Source: Nepenthes gracilis (taxonomy: Eukaryota > Streptophyta > Magnoliopsida > Caryophyllales > Nepenthaceae). Taken from it: 64,000 nt of DNA. The notes under the pieces are model-generated. The model had not been told where the DNA came from, searched no databases, and was given only the letters and a program-made list of their open reading frames with translations. Location: NCBI GenBank assembly GCA_033239525.1, contig BSYO01000003.1:21655716-21719715 (forward strand), in the 5' to 3' direction. Position numbers and translations under genes: made by a program. Positions 1 to 11,414 of this stretch are shown piece by piece. Each line of letters starts with the position of its first letter. The stretch's first letter is position 1.

Positions 1-1980
1 GCTTCAAATCTCGTCCAAACTCCTATAATCATAGCTAAGCCACTAGTCTAAAGGGACAAAATTTGAAAATATGAGCTTAGGGCCCAGCAAGCATCATATA
101 TATACATAAAACAGTACATATAAATCATATGAAGGGATAAAACACGCAAAATAAAATACAATGTCTGTGAAATACTGAAAAATAGAGGAATAGTCTTGTA
201 CTAAATCACCATCCATATTAAATCGTCCATCCTAGATACAATCATATAAATCGCGATCCGATAAAATCTCGTAGACGATATCATATTATAAGATCCGAGG
301 TCACATAGACCACAACCATCACCACATCTGTGTGGGACACATACTATCGTTCGAATCTAAATCTCATAATGTAGAAATCGAGAAAAGACTATCGAAGCTA
401 AAACAAAAATCAAAACATGTTCCGAATTTCTCACATATTTATATGTACGAGACATTTCTATCGTCCAACTGTGGGCCAATTAGTGTATCTTAAAATCATC
501 CTCTATCCAAATGTAAGCAGAAATACAAAACATGTACGAAATCAGAGAATTACAGATAAATAATACCAACTTGATGAAGGGTTACCGTCGTTTGATAATC
601 ACGGCTATATTGGCTGTGATTTAAGCCAATAGTTCAAGGTTCAGCTACGGTTTAGGCCAGCATCTCAAGGCCATCCATGTACTCTGTCTCCCATAGATTA
701 GGAATTTGCTTACTATATTTTACTACCCGCAGTATTGGGTGCAACCTCAATTTTTAGTTATATATTAGGATGCTTGAATATATAATTCCGTCAATTCTGT
801 ACGGTGGTTCTCATTCAAATATATAGTGGGATCGGTCAACTACAACAAGCTCAACTTCCTGCCAGCGGAAGGGAGACAATATGTTATATACGTCCCCATC
901 TGGACTAAGCCTCCCTGTTGGGAGTGGTACCAAATATTTCATGCCTCAGATTACATAAACGACCGCTCGGGTCTCGGACCACCATGGTTCCGTATTTATG
1001 GTTCCACAACATACAGATATACAAATATATATATATATATATATATACTATTCGGGTGTCCCTAGACCCCTCTAGAAATTATAAATACCCGTAAAAAATC
1101 CACCGAATAACTAGTAAAACTTACACGCATGTAAACAATAAATAGAGCGAGTATATAAAAATTACATGCATGTAAATAAAATCTCCAAAGTATACGTAAA
1201 TATTATCGGACACGAATTTAGACCTTACGGATACTTGCATTAACCTTTTGCTTCGCAAATCAGAAGAAAGGATGTTTCGAAATACCTGAACAACATATTT
1301 CTCTCTCCTGTCGTGCCTTTCTCTCTCTACCAGAATCCTTTCTCTCTCCTCTGCGCGCTGCCTCGTTCGTGAGCCACCGCTGCCTCAGCCTCCTCTCGCA
1401 GCCACTGCTGCTTCCCAGGAGAGCTTTCTCTCTCCTCGCTGTGTACACGGCCGTCGCTTCATCCCCTCTCTCCACAACCCTTAACCACGTGCACCACCGC
1501 CACACCGCTTGCCTTGTCGCGCTAATCTCCTCTCCAATCGACCCGAGGCCCACGTTACTACCGCTCTCTCTCTCTTGTGCGAGCCCATCTTGTAGCCGAG
1601 CACTGCCATCGCGGTTTCCCCTCATGTTGCAGCCTCCACCTGTGCCGCACTGCCTACTCCATCACCTTTTCTCTTCTTCTTCCCCTTGTCCTTCTCTGCA
1701 CGCCAAACCCTCCTTTTTCTCTCTCTTTGTTTTTCTTTCTTCCTTTTCATCCTGCTTCCCTGCCATGCCGGACAACTTTCTCTCTCATTTAATCAATTTC
1801 CCCACTCCCCTTGCTAGAAACCAACTGTGGGTTTTTGCCCATGGTTTCCCCTTTTCCTTTTTTTTTAATTTAATAATAATAATTATTATTATTATTTACA
1901 CACACACACACACATACCCTCAATTAACTCAAAATTATAATTAATATTGAAATAATCAAAATGAGGATTCGGGCCTTATA
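1..1980 (+). mobile_element. LTR-like sequence (solo LTR or right LTR), 5' end just outside the window
   Basis: This is noncoding sequence ending in a GGATTCGGGCC motif followed by TTATA, which resembles the 3' end of Ty3/gypsy chromovirus LTRs. Immediately after it, base 1981 resumes sequence matching the middle of element A's right LTR (near 15878), so it is inserted in A's left LTR. The first bases weakly align with bases 10-45 of the solo LTR at 13105, suggesting that the LTR began about 10 bp before the window. A TA repeat lies at 1023-1049 and a CT-rich, GCC-rich stretch at 1290-1760, as in many plant LTR leaders. Open frames in that stretch (for example 1369-1944) are low-complexity and not credible genes. 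Family assignment is inference; the upstream boundary and target duplication cannot be seen. Confidence 0.45.
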
Positions 1981-2326
1981 GCAATGGCCAGAAGGGAGGA
2001 CTCCTTCCTCTATAGAGATGCTGCATGCTGTGAATGCTGAAACATCCATTGTGAGCTGTGTGATGATTTGGGGGCTTCTCTTCCAGAATGTGCGCTGATT
2101 TGAAGGTTTCTATTTCAGAGGAGGTTGACACTTGCGGAGATTCTCAGCATCACAACCAAAGGGTCTGTGGGCTACTTTTGGTTTGTGCTGCATTCGGTTT
2201 GGGCTGCACCCGGTTGTCTAAAGGTCCATTCTAGTCAATTGGGGTGATGACTATCCTTTAAGTCAGTGGGCCGCAATTCTTTTGGGTTGATTGCCTCTTT
2301 GGGTGGGCCCATTCAAGTCTTCCCCA
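1981..2326 (-). mobile_element. Element A left (3') LTR, remaining part
   Basis: This stretch matches 15878-16253 over its length, including shared segments such as GAGGTTG around the middle and GCCTCTTTGGG near the end. The LTR ends at the run CCCCA. The following TTACTAGCCCCTCAT is, on the minus strand, a polypurine tract (ATGAGGGGCT) next to the LTR start TGGGG. The outer 560 bp or so of this LTR must lie upstream of the LTR inserted at 1-1980, outside the window. Confidence 0.8.
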
Positions 2327-3015
2327 TTACTAGCCCCTCATACCAGTGGTCTGAATTTTTAACTTTTGACATGTTCTCGATGGGACGTGATAAGCTATGT
2401 TGTCTTCTCTAGTTTGACCCAGATTCTCCTTTTCACTGTTTTCGATGTGACTCATCTGTTTCCCAATTTTCTATAGATTCTCCGGTTGGTGGTCATTTGG
2501 CAATTAGCGTCCTGCTTGCTTCCCCATGTGCTATAAATTGAATGCTTACAGCATTTCTTCGCATCATCTCCTTCATTAATTGGTGAAATGGTGCGGGAGC
2601 CTAACATTGCTGCGAGGCTTGTGGCCCTAGCCACCGGCTCTGAGCTTAAGCCGTTCGCATTCTCTAGTATAGTTTTCTCTAGTCACGGTGTTAGTTTGCT
2701 TTGGTCCGCGCCCTTTTCATGCTGGTGGCCACTTTGGACACCCCTTTTCGTGTGGGTGGCTGTCGACATGTTTTGAATATGCATTAGAATCTCGCTCTTT
2801 TGCTCAAGAGCTTGCTCAAGTGGAGAAAGGCCTTCGGGCCTGGCTACTTGTTTATGTATTTCTCCCTTCTTCCCTTTTTTCGTTGTTGTTGTTTCGATCT
2901 ATATTGGCCTCTGAAGGCTATGCAACTTATAAGGAGAAGGTTAATGAGAAAACTTGCAGCTATTTATGTGAACAATTCTCCCGTTGCTTCTCTGTCTCTC
3001 GTCGCTGTGCACACC

Positions 3016-3050
<35 letters not shown>

Positions 3051-3051
3051 G
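3016..3051. repeat. (ATT)n microsatellite, about 12 units
   Basis: Uninterrupted TTA/ATT trinucleotides, visible directly in the sequence. Confidence 0.95.
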
Positions 3052-3149
3052 TGCTCTAGAATGGTTGAGGAGTTGTGGGCCCTGGCCGGGTGGCTTGACA
3101 AACGGGACAACCATAATTTTGGAGCGGAAATCGTCTAGTCAAATAAAGT

Positions 3150-3385
3150 GGAGGAATAGTTGACCGGCTTTCGTATACAAAACCATTGGAATCCGAAGAG
3201 AGGGCAGAGTTGGAATGGTGATTGACCAGCTTCGTTAACCAAACCATTGAAATCTGGACCGCAAGGCGAAGTTGGAATGGTAGCTGACCGGCTTCATTGA
3301 CCAAACCTTTGGAATCCAGAGAGAGGGGCGAAGCTGGAATGGCAGTTGACCGGCTCCGTTTACCAAGCTGCTAGGAGATTGAACC
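3150..3385. repeat. 62-bp minisatellite, about 3.5 copies, in element A
   Basis: The motif TGACC(G/A)GCTT recurs at 3161, 3223, 3285 and 3347, exactly 62 bp apart. Each copy contains a CCAAACC(A/T)TT segment and ends with TTGGAATGG or CTGGAATGG. The copies differ at several bases, so the array is not recent. It lies between the 3' LTR and the antisense gene. Confidence 0.93.
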
Positions 3386-3489
3386 GGGTGGTTTTGATAT
3401 ATTGTTTTACTTCGCCGCCAGCTAGTCACTCAAAGAGTTGCGCCTAGCTGTTTGGGGATTCTCGTTTTTTTTGTTACGACCCATCGTTT

Positions 3490-3734
3490 TTTGGCACGTG
3501 TCATTGTAGTATACGGCCGTATTCTTGGCAATAAATGAGATCGGTGATTCGACTTGACCGTGCTCTTTTTGGATTGGACACGTGTCCGGTATAATTGTTG
3601 TGCCTTTTTGAGGCACTGCTTCATTTTGGTGGTGGCGACGTTTATAAAAGCTGAGGCTTAATTCAAATTTTCTCCTGGTTCCTCTATTGCATATTTTTGA
3701 ATCCATTCTGCTGTCCTTTTCTCTACTTGTTTCC
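3490..3734 (+). promoter_or_regulatory. Putative antisense-gene promoter of element A
   Basis: CACGTG G-box cores lie at 3495-3500 and inside a perfect 12-bp palindrome GGACACGTGTCC at 3576-3587. A TATA box (TTTATAAAAG, 3641-3650) lies about 85 bp before the antisense ATG at 3735. The spacing is typical of a plant RNA polymerase II promoter. B and C have comparable TATA-like and ACGT elements in the same place. That it is active is inference. Confidence 0.55.
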
Positions 3735-5680
3735 ATGGCACCCACAGTTGATGCGACTTGCTTTATTCTTGGTTCCAACGACATTAAGGCTCTTTACGTG
3801 CAGTATAACATTCCTACTTCTATCGTGTTTGTTGTTTTGGGGAAGCACGATAGGGCTTGCTTCACACAGGAGGGACACATTACTATCTACGAGGTTTACT
3901 TGCGGAGTGGGCTTCGTCTCCACATTCTTGAGGAGCTACTTAATATCTTTTAGGGCCTTAGGGTTCCTATTGTGAGGCTCCACGTGAATGTAGTGCGTTA
4001 CCTATGTTTGCTTTGCATATTCCTCCGCCACCATTCGAGGATGCTATCTATGGAGACGATGAGTGTTATTTTTAGATTTACACAGAGTGGGGATTGTATC
4101 TCGCTCTCCCCAGGGAGTTATGCATCAGCCAGGTTATTTACAAGTTTGTGAAGAATTAGAAGGACCAGTTCTTCTTCGTAAGGGTTTCTGATGATTGGCC
4201 ATTATCTAGGTACTAGGGCAATGTGCCTGAGATCCTCATAGGGAGGCCTTCATGAGAGGAGGTGGAGGTCGTTGAGCCACTTGTGGCGTTGGTCCGGACA
4301 CATTCGGATGAGTTTAGGAGGGGCCCCCTTATGTCCCCCGAGGAGATTAAGCGAGCTCGCTGGGGCCAGCACTCACTGACCCAGAAGGCAAAGGCTCCTC
4401 CCCCAATGCCATCCAAGCCTAGGAGGAAAGTTGGAGCTCTCGTCATTGGGGATCCTTCTGGCAAACTTTCCCAGAAGCGAGCTGCACCGGCTCCGCCATC
4501 TTCCTCGTCCTCCATTGCTATTGATTTTTACATGGCTAGGTGCCTAGAGGGTGTTGGTGAGCAATTCCGGGTTGAGACTCCCATCACTTCTTTGGATTTG
4601 GGTGCTACGAGAGTCGTCGTCCGGGAACCAATCGTCGAGTTGCTACCGTTCGGTGTATTTGCAGCATCGTTCAAACCGGTGGATGGAGTGCCGGAGAGCT
4701 GGCAAGACCGGTTATTGTGCAATCGACAGAACCGATTGCTGGAGTGCAGGCGGAATTGATGGCAGCACCATTGTCGTGGCCGGTGGATGCAGGTGAGATC
4801 ATTTTTTCTGTCACCCTACTCCCTGTGGTGACGGGCCTTTTGGATGCTGCCACTGTGGAGGCCCATGAGAAGGAAGCTCGTGTCGATGAAGAAATGGTGG
4901 TTGCGGTGGAACTGGTCTTGAAGGCTGCCACGCTTAGCCTTCCAGTTGGCCCATTGGAGGACCCCCCACATTCGAGCCCTGAGGCACCAATCCGGCTGGG
5001 AAGAAGCACAAATTCATCATGGTACTCATTCAAAGAAGACTTCCACTTTCCTTTTTATTCCACCGATGTGATTTAACCTTTCTTCTTTTTTTGTTTGTTG
5101 GAATTGTAGGATCAGAAGTTGGTAAGTGCCATGATGAAGGGCCTGTGCCCATGGGATGAGATGATTGATGACTGGGAGGAGAAAATTCTCTAGCTAGAGG
5201 GGTTCCTGAGCCAATCAAATGCTGCTGCCGCATAAGCCTAGCAAGACAGTGAGGAGGCTGCTACCCTTAGGTCGGAGTTGGCTGAGCTGAATGAGTGGTT
5301 GAGGAGGATGAAAACCTGAGCCATCAATGATGAGAGGCTGGCGAACAAACTTTGAATAAAGAAAGTCAAGCTTGAGGGCGAGATGACTACTTTTCTGCGT
5401 CAAGAGGAGGTGAGCCAGGTGTTGAATGCTAGACTTTGGGAAGGCATTCACCCCTACCAGATGAATTGTCCTCATGGTGGTCCTTGACTTTCCAGTTGGC
5501 TTCCTTGACCCCATGAAACGCGTGGCTCTGGTGCATGACCACTTGACCGACTTCTCCTAAGGTGGAGGGGAGCCCTCTTCGCGTCTTCCTAGAAGTCCCT
5601 TGCCCTAGCCGGGACACTTTTTATATTTTCGGATTTTATTTTTTTCTCCCTTGTATCAGCTGTTTGTACAGTGACATTCA
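3735..5680 (+). pseudogene. Antisense ORF of element A (Transposase_28-like), broken
   Basis: The ATG at 3735 opens a protein starting MAPTVDATCF. Motifs shared with the copies in B and C follow: ITIYEVYLRSGLR near residue 55, a degraded RLHVNVVRYLCLLCIF, and further on a charged middle region with SKPRRKVG. The reading frame is broken by a stop after about 73 residues and by several later stops and frameshifts, including a frame change before 4262. Exon 1 runs to 5021. After a GT-AG intron, exon 2 begins at 5110 with a charged, coiled-coil-like stretch containing several stops. An A-rich end (AATGAAAAGAAA, around 5683) matches the end of the B copy. The gene lies opposite to gag-pol and converges on integrase. 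Function unknown; nonfunctional here. Confidence 0.7.
5022..5109 (+). other. Intron in the element A antisense gene (88 bp, phase 0)
   Basis: The intron starts GTACTC after an ATG codon and ends TTGGAATTGTAG before GATCAG, with a T-rich stretch upstream of the acceptor. Joining the flanks keeps a codon boundary (ATC ATG | GAT CAG). B and C have an intron at the same place before the coiled-coil region. Confidence 0.65.
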
Positions 5681-5699
5681 TTAATGAAAAGAAAATCAT

Positions 5700-7200
5700 T
5701 TCATAAATGTGCTAATTTCTCTGTCTATTTGCTGTCTTGTTTTTCCGCGTTGGTCTGCCAGCCTGGCGTGCTTACTTTTGTATCCGGGACCCATGTTGCG
5801 TTAGGGTCACTGCATGGCAAGGCCAGTTGTCACTTCATCTTTGACCATCACAGACTGACGGTGTGTGGCCCTTTGGTGTGATCTGACATCTGTCATTATG
5901 GTGTTGTAGGTGGATTCGACTAAGTGAAGACATGCATCGCTTCACATAGAAGCAACGCGACCCTTCGATTTCTACTGTGGCGTCGTTTTTGGTAGGAGTT
6001 TTGCCTATTTAGGAGTGGCATCTTCGGTAATTCTATTCACCACTTTCCCTCACAGACCCTCTACTTTCACCTTGGCCAATGGAGATATGATCGATATTCT
6101 AACTTTGCTTGGTTTGGGACGAGAAGTGTTGTCTTCCCCTTCGCCAGAACCCTCCTTCGAAGAGGGGAGCAGCAATGGGAGGATGCAGACTGAGAATGGT
6201 GATGAGGACTCTATGGATGGGGTTGCCGTTGAGGAATGGCTCCACCCAGGCCTTCCCCAACTTGAACCCAGGGTGTTTTGAGGGCAGCCCCATGCCCTAG
6301 TCTGCTGGTTTCTCTCACCAGGTATGTCTGTTTCATTACGTAGTCGCACAGATACTTGTTATTTGTTCCCTTGCCTAATTCTTTTTTCACTTGCCAGCCT
6401 GGGAGGATTCTTCATGGGTTGGACAAGTTTCTATCCTCGCAGGGAGACGAAATTGCTCGAATGATGCGAGCTCAGACCAATCTCATGGCAAAGAAGATGG
6501 AGCGCCGAGTTAGCATCGCGGTTAGAGACGCGCTATAGAGTCAAGTGCGAGCTAACTACCTCGGCCAGTCCCTACTGATGTCCAACGCTAGGCTACAAGA
6601 AGTCTCTGGAGCACATGCCTGGGCTATGGAGAGAATAATAACCCTTGAAGGCGAGCTGAGGATAAGGCCTCGCCTTGAGGAGGTGGCTCCCACCCTTGAG
6701 GCACAATTCTAGGCGGGAATCCATTTTAGCAGGAGGATCATTTCCTTGGCGGACCCCCATTTCCTTGTTGGCTTTTTGGATTCAGAAGAATGCCGAGCTT
6801 CTCATTGATCGAAGTTGGTCGGATACCTGGTCAGACGTGGTCGGTGACCTGGGCCACGTCCCCCAAGGGATCCTCCATCTTAAGGCAGTCACTTGGATAA
6901 ATCGTAGGTGTAGATAACCTCTTGTACACACAGGGCCTTCAAATGACCCTAACAGTAAATCTGAGCCGTTTGATACCGCCTTGTACATTGTATATTTTTG
7001 TGAATATAAATCGGTAGCATGTACCTCCTCCTTTCTTAATGATGTCTTTGTTTTGGATAGCGGCGCCAAGATCGTAACTCTGGGCGTCTTGCTTATTGTT
7101 GGAGCGCGTGGCGTTCTTCTGTGCAAAGCTCTGATTTGCAGATTATTGCTGATTGACGGTGCTATCTCCTATGAGAGGAAGTTGTCCCACACGTGCTGTG
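5700..7200 (+). pseudogene. Second antisense-strand coding-like stretch in element A
   Basis: After the end of the first antisense gene there are about 1.5 kb not matched in B or C. Two plus-strand frames look protein-like: 6087-6257 (acidic and serine-rich) and 6398-6715, which has a helical, charged composition with SQVRANYLGQ and AMERIITLEGELR and contains internal TAG codons. A good GT-AG intron candidate lies at 6322-6397 (GTATGT ... TTTCACTTGCCAG). The composition resembles the coiled-coil tail of the antisense protein, so this may be the 3' half of a second antisense gene. I do not recognise it with certainty. Confidence 0.3.
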
Positions 7201-7204
7201 AAAG

Positions 7205-7400
7205 CCCCCTAAGATTTTTTTTGTTCGACCGCGAACGGGCTGCTTGGTATGGGATCAAGGTTTAATCCGACCGTTTATGAGTTGCTTGGTTTGGGAATAA
7301 GGTTTATTAAACCACTAACGGGCTACTCGGTTTGGGATTGAGGTTTAATCCGACCGCTTTTGAGTTGTTTAATAGGAGACTAAGGTTTAACTGCAAGTGA
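7205..7400. repeat. About 41-bp minisatellite, 3 copies, between antisense gene and integrase of A
   Basis: The segment GCT(G/A)CT(T/C)GGT.TGGGA..AAGGTTTA recurs at about 7241, 7283 and 7324. The array starts just after AGCCCCCTAAG. A related 40-bp array lies in the same position in element C. Confidence 0.8.
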
Positions 7401-7564
7401 ACGAAAGTCCACCCGACTTAGAAGCAGTCTACGTCGTCTGTTTTCATAAAATTTCACACAAGCATTCACATAGGAAAGAAAAAGAATATAAACAACAGAA
7501 ATATGCAAAATTGAATTATTTTATTAAACATGTCACAATATTACATGCAATTCTCTAGCACACG

Positions 7565-8700
7565 CGTGACCTACTTTGGCTTGGTGTGAACCTTGTTGGT
7601 AATACCTTCTCAAATGGACGGCATTCCATGTCCATAAAACAAATTTACTCTTCTGGGTTTGAAACTTGTATGATCTGTTTTGTACAACGGCTGAGATAAG
7701 GAACGGGCCTTCTCAATTCGAGAAGAATTTATTCCTATTGTCTATCTTGCTCGTGGCTTCTATACTCCGCAGGATTAGGTCTCCTACCTCAAACTGCCCG
7801 TGTCTTCACTTTTTGTTGTAATTCCAGGCAAATTGTTGTTGGTATGCGGCTGTGCGCACCTCGGCTTTGTCTTGTGCTTCGTCCAACAGGTCTAAGTGCT
7901 CTTTGAACCATTGAGAGTTGCCGAGTGGGTCGAAGGCCTCGACCTAAAGACATGGGAGCCCGATCTCAATCGTGATTACAGCTTCAAGTTCCTAGCATAG
8001 AATGAAATGTGTCTTATGCGTTGGCTCTTTGGGAGTTGTTCAGTATAACCATAACAAAAAGGGTAGTTTGTTTACCCAGGAGCCCCTTGTGTCCTCAGCT
8101 TGGTCTTCAGTCCATACAGTAGGGTTCAGTTGATGACCACTGCTTGTCCGTTTGCTTGCAGATATACTACCAAAGTGTGGACCAACCAAACACTCAGATT
8201 GGTATAATACTTGGTGAAGCGCTTGTTGGTGAATTGGGTTTCTTGTCGGTCACGATGATCTCAAGAATCCCAAACCTATAGACTATGTTCTACTAGATGA
8301 ATTCTGTGGCATTCTGCTCGATTATTTGGGCTAGCGGGATGGTCTCAACCCACTTTGTGAAGTAGTCGATGCCGACCACAACAAACTTTCTCTGTCAGGA
8401 CGTAATGGAATATTGCCCGAGAATGTCAAGTCTCCATTGCGCGAATGGCTAGGGTGCCTGAAACATTCTAAGCTCCATGGGAGGTTGATGGTGAAGGTTG
8501 TTGTGGACTTTGCAATTCTCGCACCTCTTAACGAATTCCACAACATCATTTTTTATGGTTGGCCAGTAGTATCCTTGGTGCATCACCTTGAAGGCCTAAT
8601 TCTTGTCGTTGATGTGCGACCCACAGATTCCAATGTAGCCCTTGCTCAACACGTGGTCAGCCTCTTCCAGTGTAAGACACCGAAGGTAAGGGGTCGAAAA
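7565..8700 (-). pseudogene. Element A integrase remnant
   Basis: Read on the minus strand this stretch parallels 27889-28960 of element B, for instance in the segments around 8340-8660 and 7839. It contains many stops and frameshifts and no long open frame. In an intact element the product would insert the cDNA into chromosomes. Position between the RNase H region and the antisense gene agrees with Tat-type gene order. Confidence 0.7.
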
Positions 8701-10640
8701 CCGCTAGTGGTATAACTTTCCATCTACGATGGTATACCAACCGACCGTCTTCTTTATGTGCATGGCCTCGTCCGGATTTTTCGGTAGAGATCTGTTCTTG
8801 AGGTACATCCAGTAGGGCGACGTCTAGTTTTCACCGTCGGAGACCTGCATCGTTCCTTGCTCAGGATCTCTCACATGTCCCTAGAGTACTGTTCCTGATT
8901 CTCTGTCTCTACCGCTCTTGCAAGCTAGTTGGCCTTTCAATTTTCAGCCCTTTGGATGTGAACCATATTGAGCTTGTTGAATCTTTGGATCACACTCTTT
9001 TCCTTAGTCAAATATTTGGCTAGCAGTGGGTTGGACACCTTGAAGCTTCCTCAGATTTGATTGACGACCAGCTCTGAATCGTTGTAGACAAATAGATGTC
9101 ACACTAAGCATTCCTTGGCAAGCTGCAATCTTGCGAGAAGGTCTTCGTATTCAGCCACATTATTGGTGATTGGGAACCCAAGCTTCAAGGAGTATTTCAC
9201 TTTGGACCCATTAGTAGTCCTTAGGATCACTCTCGCCCCGCTGCCCGAATTTATTTATGAACCATCCATGTAAAGAATCTAATCTGGTGCTTCAGTTCTG
9301 TGGTTGGCATTGTCGGTGTAGTCTGTGTTAGGGATTAGGGTCATGGTCTCAACGATGAAATCAGCCAGCGCCTACCCCTTGATGGCTGGCCTGGGCTTAG
9401 ATTCAATATCAAACTCGCCCAATTTAATGGCCTACTTAACCAGCCACTGTAAAACATTAGGCTTTCATAGGATACCCTTTAATGGCTGGTTGGTCAGGAC
9501 AATTATCTGTTGCGTCTAAAAGACGATCACCAATGCAATCTTCCCGGTATGGGGGTAACAAGCCTCGACAATAGTCAACGTTTTATTGACATAGTAAACC
9601 AGCCACTGTGCATTAGACTCCTGATGAATCAAGATGGAGCTCAGTGCCGCCTCTGAAACAGCTAAGTACAGGCACAGCTCCTCAACCTCTCTTGGCGACG
9701 TCAGGAGTATGGGCCGGCCAGATACTCTTTCAGTTTGTTCAAAGTGGCTTTACATTCCACCATCCATTGGAATTTGTTTGCCTTTGTCCCCCTCAAGGCC
9801 TTAAAAAAATGAAGGTATTTGTATCCAGATCTGGCAAGAAAACGGGAGAGGGCTGCCAATCTCCCGGTTAGCCTGTAGACATCTTTTACATTTCGTGGTG
9901 GGGTCATATCCATGAGGGATTTTATCTTCTCTGGGTTTGCCTCAATTCCATATTGAGAGACAATGGAATCCAAAAACTTCCTGGAGGATACCCCGAAGAC
10001 AACTTAGAGGGGTTCAACTTCATCTAGTGTACCCGGAGCACCTCGAAGGCTTCGGTGAGAACACGAATATGGCCATCGATGGTCTTACTTTTGACGAGCA
10101 TGTCATCTACGCGCACCTTCATATTTTGGCCGATCTGCTTTTCAAATGTTTGATTCACAAGAATTTGGTATGTGGCACCTGCGTTTTTCAAACTGAAGGG
10201 TATGACCTTGTAGCAGTAGATCCCCTAGTTTGTTATGAAGGAGGTGTGTTCCTTGTCTTTTGGGCTCATCTGAATCTAATTGTACCCCGAGTAGGCATCC
10301 ATGAAACACAATAGTTTATGCCTAGAAGTAGAGTCCACCAGTAGGTCAATTCTCGGTAACGAAAAGATGTCCTTCAAGCACACTTTGTTGACGTCGGTGA
10401 AATTGATACACATTCACCACTTTTCGTTACTCTCATTGACAAAAACCACATTGGGGAGCCAATCCTGGTACTGGACTTTTCTTATAAATTCGGCATCCAT
10501 CAACCTCTTTACTTTCTCCCGGATGTCTATTAACATCTCGACAGAATGGTTCCTCCACTTCTACTTGATGTGCTCATAGTTGGGATCGACACCCAACTTA
10601 TGAACCATTACTCCGGTAGGGATCCCAAGCATGTTAGCAG
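8700..10640 (-). pseudogene. Element A reverse transcriptase and RNase H remnant
   Basis: The minus-strand frame 9701-9973 reads YGIEANPEKIKSLMDM then LTGRLAALSRFLARSGYK, the RT connection region also seen in B. The catalytic motif, expected as YVDD, reads RVDD at 10102-10113, followed by MLVKSK. RNase H-like sequence lies to the left (8880-9640). Stops and frameshifts are frequent, so no enzyme can be made. The changed first residue of the RT motif is either a decay mutation or old variation. Confidence 0.8.
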
Positions 10641-10850
10641 GCATCCATGCGAAGACATCTGTGTTATGCCTTAAAAAATTGATTAACTGGTCACACAGGG
10701 GTCTGGCAAGCAAGACCACTATCTATACACATTTATCCAAATTGTTCGAATCTAGGGGTATGAGGTCGGTGGCCTTGCCGGATTGCGTCTGTGCAGAGTT
10801 GCTTCATCTCGATGGTCTAGGTCATCTGGCGGCTTGTCGACACCATTTGG

Positions 10851-11414
10851 GGTGACTTGGGACAGGTAACACATTCGACCGGTCACTTGGTCACCCAACA
10901 CTTCACCGATACCACATAATGTTGGAAATTTTATTTTTAGGTGAGGTATTGATGTTACAACCCTGAATGTCGCGAAGCATGGTCGATCGAGTATGACATT
11001 ATCCACGGAAGGCAAGTTGATAACTAGGAAGGTCAGCGTGTAGCTCGCAGTCTTGGGGTATGTGCCCATGGTGACCTCTAACCAAATGGTTTCTTGGACA
11101 GCCATTTGCTCATTATCCAATCCATATAGTGGCCATTCAAGGTGACTTGGGACAAGTAACACGTTCGACTGGTCACTTTGCCGATCCGCATGTTGTTGAA
11201 AATTTTATTTTTAGGTGGGGTATCGATATTATAGCCTTGGATGCTGCCAAGTATGGCTGACCGAGTATGACGTTGTCCACGGAAGGCAAGTCAACAACCA
11301 GGAAGGTGAGCATACGGGTTGCTGTCCTGGGGTACGTGCCCAAGGTGACCTCTAACAGGATGGTCCCTTGGACGGTAACCGGCTCATTATCCAATCCATA
11401 TAGTGGCCATTCGA
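10851..11414. repeat. Tandem duplication of a 274-290 bp protease segment
   Basis: Unit 1 (10851-11140) and unit 2 (11141-11414) both start GGTGACTTGGGACA and end ATATAGTGGCCATTC. Unit 1 has extra bases near its start (a CACCCAACACTTCACC segment). Point differences are spread over both units, so the duplication is old. Confidence 0.92.

Larger units (their letters stand above)
2327..3734. other. Element A noncoding region between 3' LTR and antisense gene
   Basis: This stretch holds the polypurine tract, an ATT microsatellite, a 62-bp minisatellite and the putative antisense promoter. Small open frames at 2588-3138 and 3056-3429 are not supported as genes; several are translations of the repeats. 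Confidence 0.6.

Noticed and set aside
1369..1944. 191-codon plus-strand frame starting MSHRCLSLLSQPLLL
   Set aside because: It is a CT-rich low-complexity tract of an LTR; the frame ends in simple repeats and has no domain-like pattern.
3016..3420. Regularly spaced repeats considered as a CRISPR-like array
   Set aside because: The units are directly adjacent with no unique spacers, in a plant retrotransposon; it is a minisatellite.
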